This document shows positions 27,473-37,026 of a DNA stretch of 45,003 nucleotides, piece after piece (the stretch's first letter is position 1; every line of letters starts with the position of its first letter). The stretch is from an uncultured Oscillibacter sp. Lineage in GTDB: Bacteria; Bacillota; Clostridia; Oscillospirales; Oscillospiraceae. The DNA is taken from assembly GCA_900770295.1 (NCBI GenBank), contig CAAGJQ010000037.1, positions 1 to 45,003 on the forward strand, in the 5' to 3' direction. The position numbers and the translations under genes are program-made. A model generated the notes under the pieces. It made no database searches. It was not told the DNA's origin and saw only the letters and a list, made by a program, of their open reading frames with translations.

Positions 27473-28528
27473 TTACTTCATGAAGGTGTCGGCCTTCATC
27501 TGCTCGATGTAGTCCAGATACTTGGCCTGGATCTCCTCGGGGACCAGATCACTCAGAGCGCCGGCAAACAGAACGCCGTTCTGCAGGGTGCCGTAGATGG
27601 TCTCGCCGCCGAAGGTGCCGTTCTCAACAGCCTCCATGCTCAGACCCACCAGACCGGAGTTGTCGGTCACCTGGCTGCAGATGATGCACTCGTTCTGGCC
27701 CAGGGAGTCGGAGGGCTGGGCGATGTCGTAGACCTTCACGGAGCCGGAAGCGGCATTGGCCTCGTCGATAGCCTGACGGGCGCCGGAGTCGACAGCGGAG
27801 GCGTCACCGAAGAACACGTCGGCGCCCTGGTCCATCATGGCCTTGGCAAACTCGATGCCCTTGTCGGAGGCGGAGAAGGAGTTGGAGTACACGATGTCCA
27901 GCGTTTTGACATCCTTGCCCTCCTGGGCGCCGACATAAGCGGCGGCCTCCTTGTAGCCCTCATACTTGCCCTTGGTGGTGTCCAGCTCCATGCCGCCGAT
28001 GAAGGCGATGGTGTTGGCCTCGGTCATCAGGCCTGCCAGGGCACCGGCGATCCAGCCGATTTGAGTGGCATCGGGCAGCAGGGAGGTGACGTTGCCGTTG
28101 GCGGCCTTGGCGGGAGTGGACTCAGCGCCGTTCAGCAGGGCGAAGGCGATGTCGGGATACTCTTCGGCGGCCTGCAGCACCGCGTCGGTGTACTGGTTGC
28201 CGGGGGCGTAGATCAGGTCATAGCCCAGATCGCAGTAAGAGACGATGTTGTCATAGTAGGCGGACTGGTCAATGCTGTCGGAATAGGCGGTTTCCCAGCC
28301 GTACTTTTCGGCGGCGTCCATCATGGCGTTGTAGCAGGCCATGCCCCAGCCGCCGTCGGAGATGCTGGAGTCGCAGATCATGGCGACCTTGTAGGTCTTG
28401 CCGGAGTCCGCGGCTTCGCTGCCGCTGTCACCGGAAGAGGTGCTGGTCTCCCCGGTCTTGCTGCCGCCGCAGGCCGCCAGGGCCAGGGTCATGGACAGAG
28501 CCAGGAGCAATGCGAGTAACTTCTTCAT
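27473..28528 (-). CDS. BMP-family (Med/PnrA-like) substrate-binding lipoprotein
   Basis: The 351-residue protein has a lipoprotein signal with Cys20 (LALAAC) after a hydrophobic stretch and a Gly/Ser/Glu linker. The mature part follows the basic-membrane-protein/PnrA fold, for example KVAMICDSSISDGGWG at about 49-64, an early substrate loop, and GYDLIYAPGNQYTDAV near 108-123. Such proteins bind purine nucleosides for uptake. I chose the ATG at 28528 with GGAGG upstream rather than one at 28543. It is the last gene of its operon, an order less common than binding protein first. Confidence 0.93.
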   Translation of the reverse strand: MKKLLALLLALSMTLALAACGGSKTGETSTSSGDSGSEAADSGKTYKVAMICDSSISDGGWGMACYNAMMDAAEKYGWETAYSDSIDQSAYYDNIVSYCDLGYDLIYAPGNQYTDAVLQAAEEYPDIAFALLNGAESTPAKAANGNVTSLLPDATQIGWIAGALAGLMTEANTIAFIGGMELDTTKGKYEGYKEAAAYVGAQEGKDVKTLDIVYSNSFSASDKGIEFAKAMMDQGADVFFGDASAVDSGARQAIDEANAASGSVKVYDIAQPSDSLGQNECIICSQVTDNSGLVGLSMEAVENGTFGGETIYGTLQNGVLFAGALSDLVPEEIQAKYLDYIEQMKADTFMK

Positions 28529-28603
28529 AGCTTTTTCCTCCAAACTTCATTTTGTTCGTTGATGTCTGCATGTATAACAACCGCCGGAGCGGTCATTACC
28601 GGA

Positions 28604-29536
28604 TCACCGCTCCTCGCGGAGATAGGGCTTGCCGACGCCCTTGGGGCCGGCCTGCTTGGTGCCGATGACCGCCAGGACCACCACCGTGGCGATGTAGGGG
28701 ATCATCTGGAAGAACTGATAGGGGATGCCGTAGCTGCCCACCTGGAGACGGATCTGCAGCGCGTCGCAGAAGCCGAAGAACAGACAGGCCAGCAGCACAC
28801 CGCCGGCGCTCCAGCGTCCGAAGATGACGGCGGCCAGGGCGATGAAGCCGCGGCCGGCCACGTTGCCGTCAGTGTAGGTGGTGGCGTAGCAGGTGGTGAG
28901 GTAGGCACCGCCGATGCCCGCCAGGGCGCCGCAGATGACACTGGCGGTGTACTTCACGCCGATGACGTTGATGCCCAGGGTGGCGGCGGCCTTGGGATAC
29001 TCGCCCACGGCCTTGAAATTCAGACCGGACTTGGTCTTGTTGAAGTAGATGGCGGTGAAGATCACCAGCGCATAGGCCAGATATACCATAGGCGTCTGGT
29101 CCAGCAGGAGCTTCATCAGGAAGTTACTGGGTGTGACGCCCAGGAGGGAGGCCAGAGAGCTCATCAGGGACACCTGCACCAGCTCGCTGCCCTCGCCGAA
29201 ATAGACCCGGTAGATGAAGGAGGCCAGAGCGGGGGCGAAGATGTTGATGGCCATGCCGTAGACGATCTGCTCCGCGCAGAGGTTGATGGTGGCATAGGCA
29301 TAGATCATGTTGACCAGAATGCCCACGGCCGCGCCCGCCAGCACGCCCAGCAGGGGGCTGCCGGTGATCAGGCTTACCAGAAAGCCCACCAGGGAGCCGA
29401 TGGCGGCCAGTCCCTCCAGGCCGATGTGGACCAGACCGGCCCGCTGGGAATACAGCTCCGCCAGTGCCAGGAAGATCAGGGGCGTTGCCATGCGGACGCT
29501 GGCAAGGAGCAAATTGGAGATGAAGGACCAATCCAT
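28604..29536 (-). CDS. Nucleoside ABC transporter permease (NupQ-like)
   Basis: The 310-residue integral membrane protein has about eight hydrophobic segments and AELYSQRAGLVHIGLEGLAAIG near the N-terminus (residues about 26-47, in parts), a motif shared by BMP-associated permeases of the branched-chain/nucleoside type. The C-terminal part includes GRGFIALAAVIFGRW, the ATPase-contact region. One base separates it from the stop of the previous permease. Confidence 0.92.
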   Translation of the reverse strand: MDWSFISNLLLASVRMATPLIFLALAELYSQRAGLVHIGLEGLAAIGSLVGFLVSLITGSPLLGVLAGAAVGILVNMIYAYATINLCAEQIVYGMAINIFAPALASFIYRVYFGEGSELVQVSLMSSLASLLGVTPSNFLMKLLLDQTPMVYLAYALVIFTAIYFNKTKSGLNFKAVGEYPKAAATLGINVIGVKYTASVICGALAGIGGAYLTTCYATTYTDGNVAGRGFIALAAVIFGRWSAGGVLLACLFFGFCDALQIRLQVGSYGIPYQFFQMIPYIATVVVLAVIGTKQAGPKGVGKPYLREER

Positions 29537-29537
29537 A

Positions 29538-30602
29538 TCACGCGACCTCCTTCTTCTGCATCTTATCGAAGTGCTTGCCCAGGAATGCCTTGAACTGCGG
29601 AAGTTTTACCATGGCGAGACCCGCCACCGTAAACACGATGACCAGGGCCTGGATGATGTCGGACACGCTGGTGGGGACGCCGGTGGCCGCCTGCATGGTG
29701 GTGGAGCCCACCCGCAATGCCGCGAAGAAGATGGCCACAGCGATGGTCGCCAGAGGATGCAGCTGGCCGATCAGGGCCATGGCCACGCCGTCGAAGCCGT
29801 AGCCGTTGCCGAAGCCGTTGATGAGGCGGAACTGGGTGCCCAGCAGTTCGGCGCTGCCGCCCAGACCGGCGATGGCGCCGGAGACCACAAAGCTCATCAG
29901 GATGTAGCGCTTGACGGCAAAGCCGTTGAACTGGGCGGCGGTCATGTTCAGTCCCACGGCCCGGAGCTGGAAGCCCTTGGAGGTGTAGAACAGGAAATAG
30001 TAGACCAGCAGACCCACGACAATGGCAATGACGAACGCCGTGGTGACCCGGAGGCCGAACAGCCGGCTGAGTTTGGTGGAATCCGGCACGGACATGGTCT
30101 GGGGCACACTGCCGTCCCGGAGCCAGTTGGTGTACACCACGCCCATGAAGAGGGTCGCCACATAGTTGAGCATGATGGTGATGATCATTTCGTTCTGCCC
30201 CCGGTAGACCTTCAGGACGCCAGCAGCCAGAGACCACAGACCGCCGGCGGCGGCGCCGGCCACCAGGCAGAGGACGATGGCGGGCAGCCCCTCAATGCCG
30301 CTCTGGGTGGCAATGTAGCAGCAGACGATGGAGCCCATGAGGAACTGGCCCTCGCCGCCCAGATTGAATACGCCGCAGCGGTAGGCGAAGCAGGCGCAGA
30401 GACCTGTGAAAATCAGGGGGGTGGAACGGGCCAGCGTGGTGCCCACGTTGCGAAGACTGCCGAAAGCGCCGATGCACAGCGCCTGGAGGGCGGTGATCGG
30501 ATTGGCGCCCAGTGCCGCCATGATGATGCAGCCGATGACGAAGGCCAGCAGGATCGAGATGACAGGCACCAGGAAGTTGACGAGTTTGCCGCTGTGTTTC
30601 AT
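29538..30602 (-). CDS. Nucleoside ABC transporter permease (NupP-like)
   Basis: The 354-residue protein has about ten hydrophobic segments, the CACFAYRCGVFNLGGEGQFL loop, and a C-terminal GFGNGYGFDGVAMALIG motif typical of this permease type. I set the start at the ATG at 30602 (GGAGGG upstream) instead of 30695, because the extension overlaps the ATPase gene. It pairs with the following permease to form the membrane channel. Confidence 0.92.
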   Translation of the reverse strand: MKHSGKLVNFLVPVISILLAFVIGCIIMAALGANPITALQALCIGAFGSLRNVGTTLARSTPLIFTGLCACFAYRCGVFNLGGEGQFLMGSIVCCYIATQSGIEGLPAIVLCLVAGAAAGGLWSLAAGVLKVYRGQNEMIITIMLNYVATLFMGVVYTNWLRDGSVPQTMSVPDSTKLSRLFGLRVTTAFVIAIVVGLLVYYFLFYTSKGFQLRAVGLNMTAAQFNGFAVKRYILMSFVVSGAIAGLGGSAELLGTQFRLINGFGNGYGFDGVAMALIGQLHPLATIAVAIFFAALRVGSTTMQAATGVPTSVSDIIQALVIVFTVAGLAMVKLPQFKAFLGKHFDKMQKKEVA

Positions 30603-30615
30603 ATCGTTTCCCTCC

Positions 30616-32124
30616 TTACTTACCGGCCATGGCCAGGCTGATCTGATCAATGGGAGGATTCTTGCCGGGGTACACACCCATGACCTGTCCCTCAAACATG
30701 ACCACGATGCGGTCGGAGACCTCCAGGATCTCGTCGAAGTCGGCGGAGATCAGCAGCACGCCGCAGCCCTTTTCCCGGGCTTCGATCATGGTGTCGTGGA
30801 CGAAGCGGGTGGCGCCGATGTCCAGGCCCCGGGTGGGGTGGACCGCCACCAGCAGGTCCGGCTGGCCCTCCAGCTCCCGGGCCAGAATGACCTTCTGCTG
30901 GTTGCCGCCGGAGAGGTTCCGGGCCTCCTGATCGATGGAGGCGCAGCGGATATCGTACTTTTCCTGCATTTTCAGGGCGTACTGCCGGATGGCTTTCTTT
31001 TTCAGATGCATGCCCCGGGCGTCGGAGAACTGGGGGGTGTCCGTGGACTTGAGGACGATGTTGTCCATGACGGACATGTTGCCGATGAGGCCCATTTTGT
31101 TGCGGTCCTCCGGAATGTGCGACACGTTTTCCAGGATGAAGCCGTTGGGGGTGAACTGGGCTACCCGGGAGCCCTTCATGTCCACCTCGCCGGCCTCGGG
31201 CGTCAGCACACCGGTGACCACCTGGGCCAACTGGCTCTGTCCGTTGCCGTCCACACCGGCGATGCCCACGATCTCACCCCGGCCGACGGTCAGGCTGACG
31301 CCGTTGAGGCCATTGTGCTTGGAGCTCTTGTGGAAATCCACGCCCCGCAGCTCGATGACAGGATCGCCGGGCGTTTCCACCTTTTTATAGTGGGAGGGCA
31401 CCAGCTCCCGGCCGATCATCAGATTGGCCAGTTCCTCGCCGGTGGTATCCTTCCGGTCCAGCGTGCAGACGGTCTGGCCCGCCCGCAGAATGGTGATGCG
31501 GTCGGAGATGTGCAGCACCTCCCGCATTTTGTGGCTGATGAAGATGATGCTCTTGCCCTCCTCCGTCAGCTTGCGCATGATACGGAACAGGCCCTCCACC
31601 TCAATATCCGTCAGGGCGGCGGACGGTTCGTCCAGGACCAGGAGCTCCGCGCCGCGGTATAGAGCTTTCAAAATCTCCACGCGCTGCTGGGCGCCCACGG
31701 CGATCTCCGTGATGGGTTTGTCCAGCTCCACATCCAGACCGTAGCGCTGGGAGAGCTCCAGGATCTCCTTCTTGCGGGCCTCCTTGTCAATAAAGACGCC
31801 CCTGGTGTTCCGGTCGCCCAGGATGATGTTTTCAAAAACCGTCATGGCCTCCACCAGCATGAAGTGCTGATGGACCATGCCGATGCCCAGCTTCACGGCC
31901 TGGGCGGGAGAGTCGATGCGGACCTTTTTCCCGTGAAGGTAGATGTCGCCCTCCGTGGGCTGGTACAGGCCGAACAGCACGTTCATCAGCGTGCTCTTGC
32001 CGGCACCGTTCTCGCCGAGCAGCGTATGTACCTCGCCCTGGCGGACCTCCAGATTGATATCCCGGTTGGCGTATACGTCACCAAAGCGCTTGGTGATGTG
32101 CTCCATGCGTAAGATCTCTTCCAT
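30616..32124 (-). CDS. Nucleoside/sugar ABC transporter ATPase with two nucleotide-binding domains
   Basis: From the ATG at 32124 the protein is 502 residues, the usual length for YufO/RbsA-type fused ATPases. Domain 1 has Walker A GENGAGKST and Walker B LLVLDEPSAALTD; domain 2 has a degenerate Walker A (GVDGNGQSQ), signature LSGGNQQK and a degenerate Walker B region. A longer frame reaches 32376 but the added part is the promoter and leader. It is the first gene of the operon and powers the two permeases that follow. Confidence 0.95.
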   Translation of the reverse strand: MEEILRMEHITKRFGDVYANRDINLEVRQGEVHTLLGENGAGKSTLMNVLFGLYQPTEGDIYLHGKKVRIDSPAQAVKLGIGMVHQHFMLVEAMTVFENIILGDRNTRGVFIDKEARKKEILELSQRYGLDVELDKPITEIAVGAQQRVEILKALYRGAELLVLDEPSAALTDIEVEGLFRIMRKLTEEGKSIIFISHKMREVLHISDRITILRAGQTVCTLDRKDTTGEELANLMIGRELVPSHYKKVETPGDPVIELRGVDFHKSSKHNGLNGVSLTVGRGEIVGIAGVDGNGQSQLAQVVTGVLTPEAGEVDMKGSRVAQFTPNGFILENVSHIPEDRNKMGLIGNMSVMDNIVLKSTDTPQFSDARGMHLKKKAIRQYALKMQEKYDIRCASIDQEARNLSGGNQQKVILARELEGQPDLLVAVHPTRGLDIGATRFVHDTMIEAREKGCGVLLISADFDEILEVSDRIVVMFEGQVMGVYPGKNPPIDQISLAMAGK

Positions 32125-32235
32125 TGGCTGATTCAACTCCTTTATGCAGTTGACGGCCCAGCGGGCCAAAAGCTGTGGGAAACGGGTATAAAATACGACA
32201 CCTTTTCTGTTTAATGCGTGAAAGGTTCTGTGATT

Positions 32236-32264
32236 ATCATATAAAAAGGTCTGACCAATGTCAA
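32236..32264 (-). promoter_or_regulatory. Sigma-A promoter of the BMP transporter operon
   Basis: On the minus strand TTGACA (32259-32264) and TATGAT (32236-32241) are 17 bp apart. A 110-nt leader follows; it has no purine-riboswitch landmarks that I could see. Confidence 0.7.
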
Positions 32265-32445
32265 GAAGAGAACCCGCTCGCGGCGGGTGTCCGGCCGTTA
32301 GAAAAACGGTGGAAGAAGGCATGTAATTTTTGCGGATATGACAAAAGAAGGGGAAAAACCCAAAAAGAAAAGACAAAAAGAACAGAAAAGACCTCTAGCG
32401 GCGGACGGCAGTCCGCCTGGGGGGAGAAGCGGTCCGCCGCTGGCG

Positions 32446-32490
32446 GAAAAGGGCGGGGACTCCCAACCTTCGGCTGGGGGTCCCCGCCCG
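32446..32490 (-). terminator. Terminator after trpF
   Basis: A long GC stem (GGGCGGGGAC arm and its complement with a CCTTCGG loop region) is followed on the minus strand by TTTTCC. It closes the trp operon 48 bp beyond trpF. The rest of the 413-bp gap to the ATPase start holds only that gene's promoter and leader, plus short GC-rich repeats. Confidence 0.75.
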
Positions 32491-32537
32491 GGGAAAAACA
32501 ACGGACAGACACCGTATGGGGGCTGAAGTTCCGGCGG

Positions 32538-33143
32538 TCAGCCCCTTCGGGCCGCAGCCACGGCGGCCAGGATCTTTTGGGGGTCCTTTTTCTTCTCCGT
32601 CTCCACACCGCTGGAGATATCCAGACCAAGGGGATGGAGCGCGGCAATGGCGTCGGGGATGTTCTCCGGCGTCAGTCCGCCGGCCAGCAGGAAGGGCCTC
32701 CGGACGCCGCCGGCCAGGGACCAGTCGAAGGTCTGGCCGGTGCCGTAGCCGTTGTCCAGCAGCACCAGGTCGGCGGTGGACGCGTTGGCATCGTCCAGGT
32801 CGGCGGCGGAGCGGACCTTACAGGCCTTCCAGATGGTGCAGCCGGGGGCCAGGGTCCGCAGGGCGGCGATGTAGCTGCTGTCCTCGCGGCCGTGGAGCTG
32901 GGCCACGGAGAGGGTGCCGTCGTTCAGAAGGGTGGCCACGTCCTCCACGGGCTGGTCCACAAAGACGCCCACGGGCGTGATGCCGCCGTCCAGACCGGCC
33001 CGCAGGGAGCGCACCTGGTCCGGCGTCACATTCCGGTGGCTCCTGGGAAAGTTGATGATGAAGCCGCACCAGTCCGGCTTCGCCGCGTTGACGTAGGCGA
33101 TGTCGCAGGGGCGGTAAAGCCCGCAGATCTTGATCTTTGTCAT
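32538..33143 (-). CDS. trpF: Phosphoribosylanthranilate isomerase
   Basis: The 201-residue protein has TKIKICGLYRPCDIAYVN at the start (the family's KICG motif with catalytic Cys), the GVFVD strand near residue 68, and the C-terminal LAGGLTPENI phosphate-binding loop. It converts N-phosphoribosylanthranilate to CdRP in the tryptophan pathway. Its start overlaps the trpC stop by 4 bp. It is the last gene of the operon. Confidence 0.95.
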   Translation of the reverse strand: MTKIKICGLYRPCDIAYVNAAKPDWCGFIINFPRSHRNVTPDQVRSLRAGLDGGITPVGVFVDQPVEDVATLLNDGTLSVAQLHGREDSSYIAALRTLAPGCTIWKACKVRSAADLDDANASTADLVLLDNGYGTGQTFDWSLAGGVRRPFLLAGGLTPENIPDAIAALHPLGLDISSGVETEKKKDPQKILAAVAAARRG

Positions 33144-33943
33144 GTGGATGCCTCCCGCATGGCGGCCAGCATGGCCCCCTTGTCCCCGGCCCGCATCAGG
33201 ACCTCGCCCATCAGCACCGCGTCGGCGCCGATATGCCTCAGGGCGGCCACGTCCCCGGGAGACCTGACGCCGCTCTCCGCCACATAGACCGCCTCCGGCG
33301 GGATCAGGTCCCGCAGCCGCCCCGCGTTGGAAAAGTCCACGGAAAAGTCCTTCAGATTCCGGTTGTTCACGCCGATGATCCGGGCGCCCGCGGAGACCGC
33401 AGAGGCGATCTCCGCCCCGTCGTGAGCCTCCACCAGAGCCGCCAGCCCCAGCTCCTCACAGATGTCCAGATACCGGGCGATGGTCCGGGTGTCCAGCAGG
33501 GCGCAGATCAGCAGCACGGCGCCGGCGCCCATGGCCTTGGCCTGATAGAGCTGGTATTCATCCACTGTGAAGTCCTTGCGGAGCATGGGCAGGGACACGG
33601 CCTGCCGGATCTCCCGGAAGATCCGGTCGGACCCCAGAAACCATCTGGGCTCCGTCAGGCAGGAGATGCAGTCCGCACCCGCCGCCTCATAGTCCCGGGC
33701 GATATCCAGATAGGGAAAGTCCGGAGAGATGACGCCCTTGGAGGGCGAGGCCTTCTTGACCTCGCAGATAAAGCGCATGCCGGGCTTTTTCAGCGCGGCC
33801 TCAAAGTCCCGCCCGGCGCCGGACCCGCTCTGCCGGGCCAGCTCCCGCATGGCCTCCAGGCATGTCGCCTCCCGGTCCGCGGCCACCCGCTCCCGGGCGT
33901 GGGCCGCGATGGTATCCAGGATCGTTCCCGTCATGGCGCTCAC
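33140..33943 (-). CDS. trpC: Indole-3-glycerol-phosphate synthase
   Basis: The 267-residue TIM-barrel protein has FICEVKKASPSKGVI near residues 53-67 (catalytic Lys), LRKDFTVDEYQL, ALVEAHD, and GVNNRNLKDFSVD near 180-192. It closes the indole ring to give indole-3-glycerol phosphate. The start is either the GTG at 33943, overlapping the trpD stop, or the ATG at 33934; the sequence does not decide between them. No trpB or trpA follows. Confidence 0.95.
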   Translation of the reverse strand: MSAMTGTILDTIAAHARERVAADREATCLEAMRELARQSGSGAGRDFEAALKKPGMRFICEVKKASPSKGVISPDFPYLDIARDYEAAGADCISCLTEPRWFLGSDRIFREIRQAVSLPMLRKDFTVDEYQLYQAKAMGAGAVLLICALLDTRTIARYLDICEELGLAALVEAHDGAEIASAVSAGARIIGVNNRNLKDFSVDFSNAGRLRDLIPPEAVYVAESGVRSPGDVAALRHIGADAVLMGEVLMRAGDKGAMLAAMREAST

Positions 33944-34950
33944 CCGTTGGAGCGGAGGATGACCTCCTCCAGCTTGGCCCTGGCGGCACCGGAGTCGATG
34001 AGCCGCTCCGCCAGCTTCACGCCCTCCTCCATCGTGGCGGCCTTACCGCCGATGTACAGCGCCGCACCGGCGTTGAGGCAAACGGCCTGCCGCTTGGGGC
34101 CCCGTTCCGCGCCCTCCAGAATGGCCCGGGTGATGGCGGCGTTCTCGGCGGGGGTGCCGCCTACCAGCTGGGCCTTGCCGCAGCGCTCGTAGCCAAACTG
34201 CTCGGGAGTCAGCTCATAGGACTGGAACCAGCCGTCCTTGATCTCGCAGACGGAGGTGGGGGCGGACATGGAGATCTCGTCCAGCTTGTCCTGCCCGAAG
34301 ACCACCATGCCCCGGGCCACGCCCAGCTTGCTCATGACCTGGGCCAGCGGCTCCACCAGGGCCTCGTCGTAGACGCCCATCAGCTCCAGTTTGGCGCCGG
34401 CGGGGTTGGACAGGGGGCCCAGGATGTTGAACACCGTGCGGATGCCCAGCTCCCTGCGCACGGGGGCCACATACTTCATGGAGATGTGGTAGTTCTGGGC
34501 GAAGAGGAAGCAGAAGCTCTGCTCCGCCAGCAGCTGGGCGCTCTTCTCCGGCGGCAGGGTGATGTTGACGCCCAGGGCCTCCAGCACGTCGGCGGCGCCG
34601 CACTTGGAGGAGGCGGCCCGGTTGCCGTGCTTGGCCACCGGCACGCCGCCGGCGGCTACTACGAAAGCGGAGGTGGTGGAGATGTTGAAGGAGTTGGCGC
34701 CGTCGCCGCCGGTGCCCACGATCTCCAGGGCGTCCAGCTCGTGGAGCAGCCGGACGCAGTGGGCGCGCATGGAGGCGGCGCAGGCGGTGATCTCGTCAAT
34801 GGTCTCCCCCTTCATGGCCAGGGCCGTGAGGAAGGCGGACATCTGGATCTGGCTGGCCTGACCGCCCATGATCTCGTCCATGACGGCGGCGGCGGTCTCG
34901 TAGGTCAGGTCCTGCTTGGCGGCGAGCTGAATGATGGCTTCCTTAATCAT
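33940..34950 (-). CDS. trpD: Anthranilate phosphoribosyltransferase
   Basis: The 336-residue protein has the family's GTGGDGANSFNISTTSAFVVA (phosphate-binding GTGGD, residues about 78-98, in parts), KHGNRAASSKCGAADVLEALG, and a helical N-domain. It joins PRPP to anthranilate. Its ribosome site GGAGGG lies inside trpG, and the two genes overlap by 8 bp. It is a stand-alone TrpD; the glutaminase is the separate trpG. Confidence 0.96.
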   Translation of the reverse strand: MIKEAIIQLAAKQDLTYETAAAVMDEIMGGQASQIQMSAFLTALAMKGETIDEITACAASMRAHCVRLLHELDALEIVGTGGDGANSFNISTTSAFVVAAGGVPVAKHGNRAASSKCGAADVLEALGVNITLPPEKSAQLLAEQSFCFLFAQNYHISMKYVAPVRRELGIRTVFNILGPLSNPAGAKLELMGVYDEALVEPLAQVMSKLGVARGMVVFGQDKLDEISMSAPTSVCEIKDGWFQSYELTPEQFGYERCGKAQLVGGTPAENAAITRAILEGAERGPKRQAVCLNAGAALYIGGKAATMEEGVKLAERLIDSGAARAKLEEVILRSNG

Positions 34951-35521
34951 AATAAGATCCCTCCAGAAAATTTTTCAAAATCACGGCGCCCTCCGGCGTC
35001 AGGATGGATTCGGGGTGGAATTGCAGGCCGTAGACCGGATGCTCCCGGTGCATGACGGCCATGACCTCGCCGTCCTCCGTGCGGGCGGTGACGGCGAGAC
35101 AGGCGGGCAGGCTCTCCTCCGCGGCGGCCAGGGAGTGGTAGCGGCCCACGGTGACAGTCTCCGGCAGTCCCCGGAAGATGGGACAGGCGGCGTCCAGCCG
35201 CACCCGGGACTGCTTGCCGTGCATGAGCTGCCTGGCGTAGGTGACGGTGCCGCCGAAGACCTCACAGATGGCCTGGTGCCCCAGGCACACGCCCAGAATG
35301 GGGATCTCTCCAGCCAGCTCCAGGACGGCCTGCTCGCAGGCGCCCGCGTCCGCCGGACGGCCTGGGCCGGGAGAGAGGATCAGGCGGCTGGGGGCCAGAC
35401 GCCGGATGTCCTCCGCGGTCAGTTCGTCGTTGCGGACCACCCGGATGTCCGGGTCGATGGCGCCGACGAGCTGATAGAGGTTGTAGGAAAAGCTGTCGTA
35501 GTTGTCAATGAGCAGGATCAT
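34943..35521 (-). CDS. trpG: Anthranilate synthase glutamine amidotransferase subunit
   Basis: The 192-residue class I amidotransferase has MILLIDNYDSFSYNL, the oxyanion SPGPGRP, nucleophile Cys79 in GVCLGHQAI and His169/Glu171 in QFHPESI. It supplies ammonia to TrpE. I set the start at the ATG at 35521, which overlaps the trpE stop by 4 bp; a longer frame to 35584 has no ribosome site and no homology. It could also serve p-aminobenzoate synthesis as PabA. Confidence 0.95.
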   Translation of the reverse strand: MILLIDNYDSFSYNLYQLVGAIDPDIRVVRNDELTAEDIRRLAPSRLILSPGPGRPADAGACEQAVLELAGEIPILGVCLGHQAICEVFGGTVTYARQLMHGKQSRVRLDAACPIFRGLPETVTVGRYHSLAAAEESLPACLAVTARTEDGEVMAVMHREHPVYGLQFHPESILTPEGAVILKNFLEGSYYD

Positions 35522-36993
35522 AGGTCTCTCTCCTTTTGGGCCGCCTCCAGGGCCCGGACCACGGCCTGGGCCTTGTTGATGCACTCCTGATACTCCTTTT
35601 CCGGCACGGAGTCGGCCACGATGCCGGCGCCGGAGCGGATGAACACCTTGCCGTTCTTTTTGAAGGCCAGCCGGATGGCGATGCAGGTGTCCAGGTTGCC
35701 GGTGAAATCCAGATAGCCGATGGCGCCTCCGTAGACGCCCCGCTTGTTGTTCTCCAGCTCGTTGATGATCTCCATGGCCCGGAGCTTGGGAGCGCCGGAC
35801 AGGGTGCCCGCAGGGAGAATGGCGTCCACCGCGTCCACGGCATCCCGGTCCTCCCGGATGCTGCCCCGGACGGTGGAGCCGATGTGCATCACATGGGAGA
35901 AGCGTTGGATCTCCAGGTATTTCTCCACCTCCACGGAGCCGAACCGGCTGATCTTTCCGATGTCGTTGCGGCCCAGGTCCACCAGCATGTTGTGCTCTGC
36001 CAGCTCCTTTTCGTCCGCCAGCAGCTCTTTTTCCAGAGCCGCGTCCTCCTCCGGCGTTCTGCCCCGGGGACGGGTGCCCGCCAGAGGGAAGGTGTGGAGC
36101 ACGCCGTTTTCCAGCTTCACCAGCGTCTCCGGGGAGGCACCCGCCAGCTCGATGTCATCGCTGGTGAAATAGAACATGTAGGGGGAGGGGTTGGAGGTCC
36201 GCAGAACGCGGTACACATCCAGCAGAGAACCCTCAAAGCCGGCCTCCAGCCGGTTGGAGAGCACCACCTGGAAGATGTCGCCCTCCCGGATATAGCGCTT
36301 GGCGCTCTCCACCATGGAGCAGTACGTGTCTTTGTCGAACAGCGGCTTGATGGGGGTGGTCATGCGGCCGGGCCGCCGGGGCAGCGGCGCCCCGTGGCGG
36401 ATCAGCTCCGCCAGCCGGTCCAGCTCCGCGCAGGCGGCGGGATAGGAGACGTCCAGGTCCTCCGCGCCGGCGCTGACGATGAGGATCATCTTCTGCCGGA
36501 AGTTGTCAAAGGCGATCACTTTGTCGAAGAGCATCAGGTCCATGTCCTGAAAGCCCTCCTGATCGCCGGCGTCCAGCCGGAGGGACGGCTCGGCGTATTT
36601 GACGTAGTCGTAGGAGAAGTACCCCACCAGACCGCCGGTGAAGGGCGGCAGTCCCGGGACCCGGGGGCTTTTGTTGGCGGCCAGCAGCTGCCGCAGGGCC
36701 TGACCGGGATGCCCGGTCTCACACCGGACCGTCTCCTCCCCGCTCATCCGCAGCACGCCGTCGGTGCAGGTGACCTCCAGGGTGGGCTCAAAGCCCAGGA
36801 AGGTATAGCGGCCCCACTGCTCGCTGTCGGCGCCGGATTCCAGCAGGAAGCAGTGACTGCTCTGCGCCCGCAGAATCCGCAGCACCTGGATGGGTGTGGT
36901 GAAGTCGGAGAGGATCTCCCGGCTGACGGGAATCTTCCGGTAGGGACCCGAGGCGGCGATGGCCCGGGCCTCTTTCAAAGAGGGAACATACAT
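35518..36993 (-). CDS. trpE: Anthranilate synthase component I
   Basis: The 491-residue protein has the TrpE feedback site FLLESGADS near residues 48-56 (LLES motif) and the chorismate-binding core: PLAGTRPRG, DLGRNDIGKI, HVMHIGSTVRG, LPAGTLSGAPK and RSGAGIVADS at the C-terminus. It makes anthranilate from chorismate with TrpG. The LLES motif argues for tryptophan inhibition. It is the first gene of the operon, 40 bp beyond the T-box terminator, with AAAGGAG before the ATG. Confidence 0.97.
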   Translation of the reverse strand: MYVPSLKEARAIAASGPYRKIPVSREILSDFTTPIQVLRILRAQSSHCFLLESGADSEQWGRYTFLGFEPTLEVTCTDGVLRMSGEETVRCETGHPGQALRQLLAANKSPRVPGLPPFTGGLVGYFSYDYVKYAEPSLRLDAGDQEGFQDMDLMLFDKVIAFDNFRQKMILIVSAGAEDLDVSYPAACAELDRLAELIRHGAPLPRRPGRMTTPIKPLFDKDTYCSMVESAKRYIREGDIFQVVLSNRLEAGFEGSLLDVYRVLRTSNPSPYMFYFTSDDIELAGASPETLVKLENGVLHTFPLAGTRPRGRTPEEDAALEKELLADEKELAEHNMLVDLGRNDIGKISRFGSVEVEKYLEIQRFSHVMHIGSTVRGSIREDRDAVDAVDAILPAGTLSGAPKLRAMEIINELENNKRGVYGGAIGYLDFTGNLDTCIAIRLAFKKNGKVFIRSGAGIVADSVPEKEYQECINKAQAVVRALEAAQKERDL

Positions 36994-37026
36994 AGCAGGT
37001 CTCCTTTCGGGACGGGCCTTTCAAAA

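Noticed and set aside
32125..32235. Purine riboswitch in the nucleoside transporter leader
   Set aside because: The leader lacks the conserved purine-aptamer loop sequences; only a short hairpin is seen.
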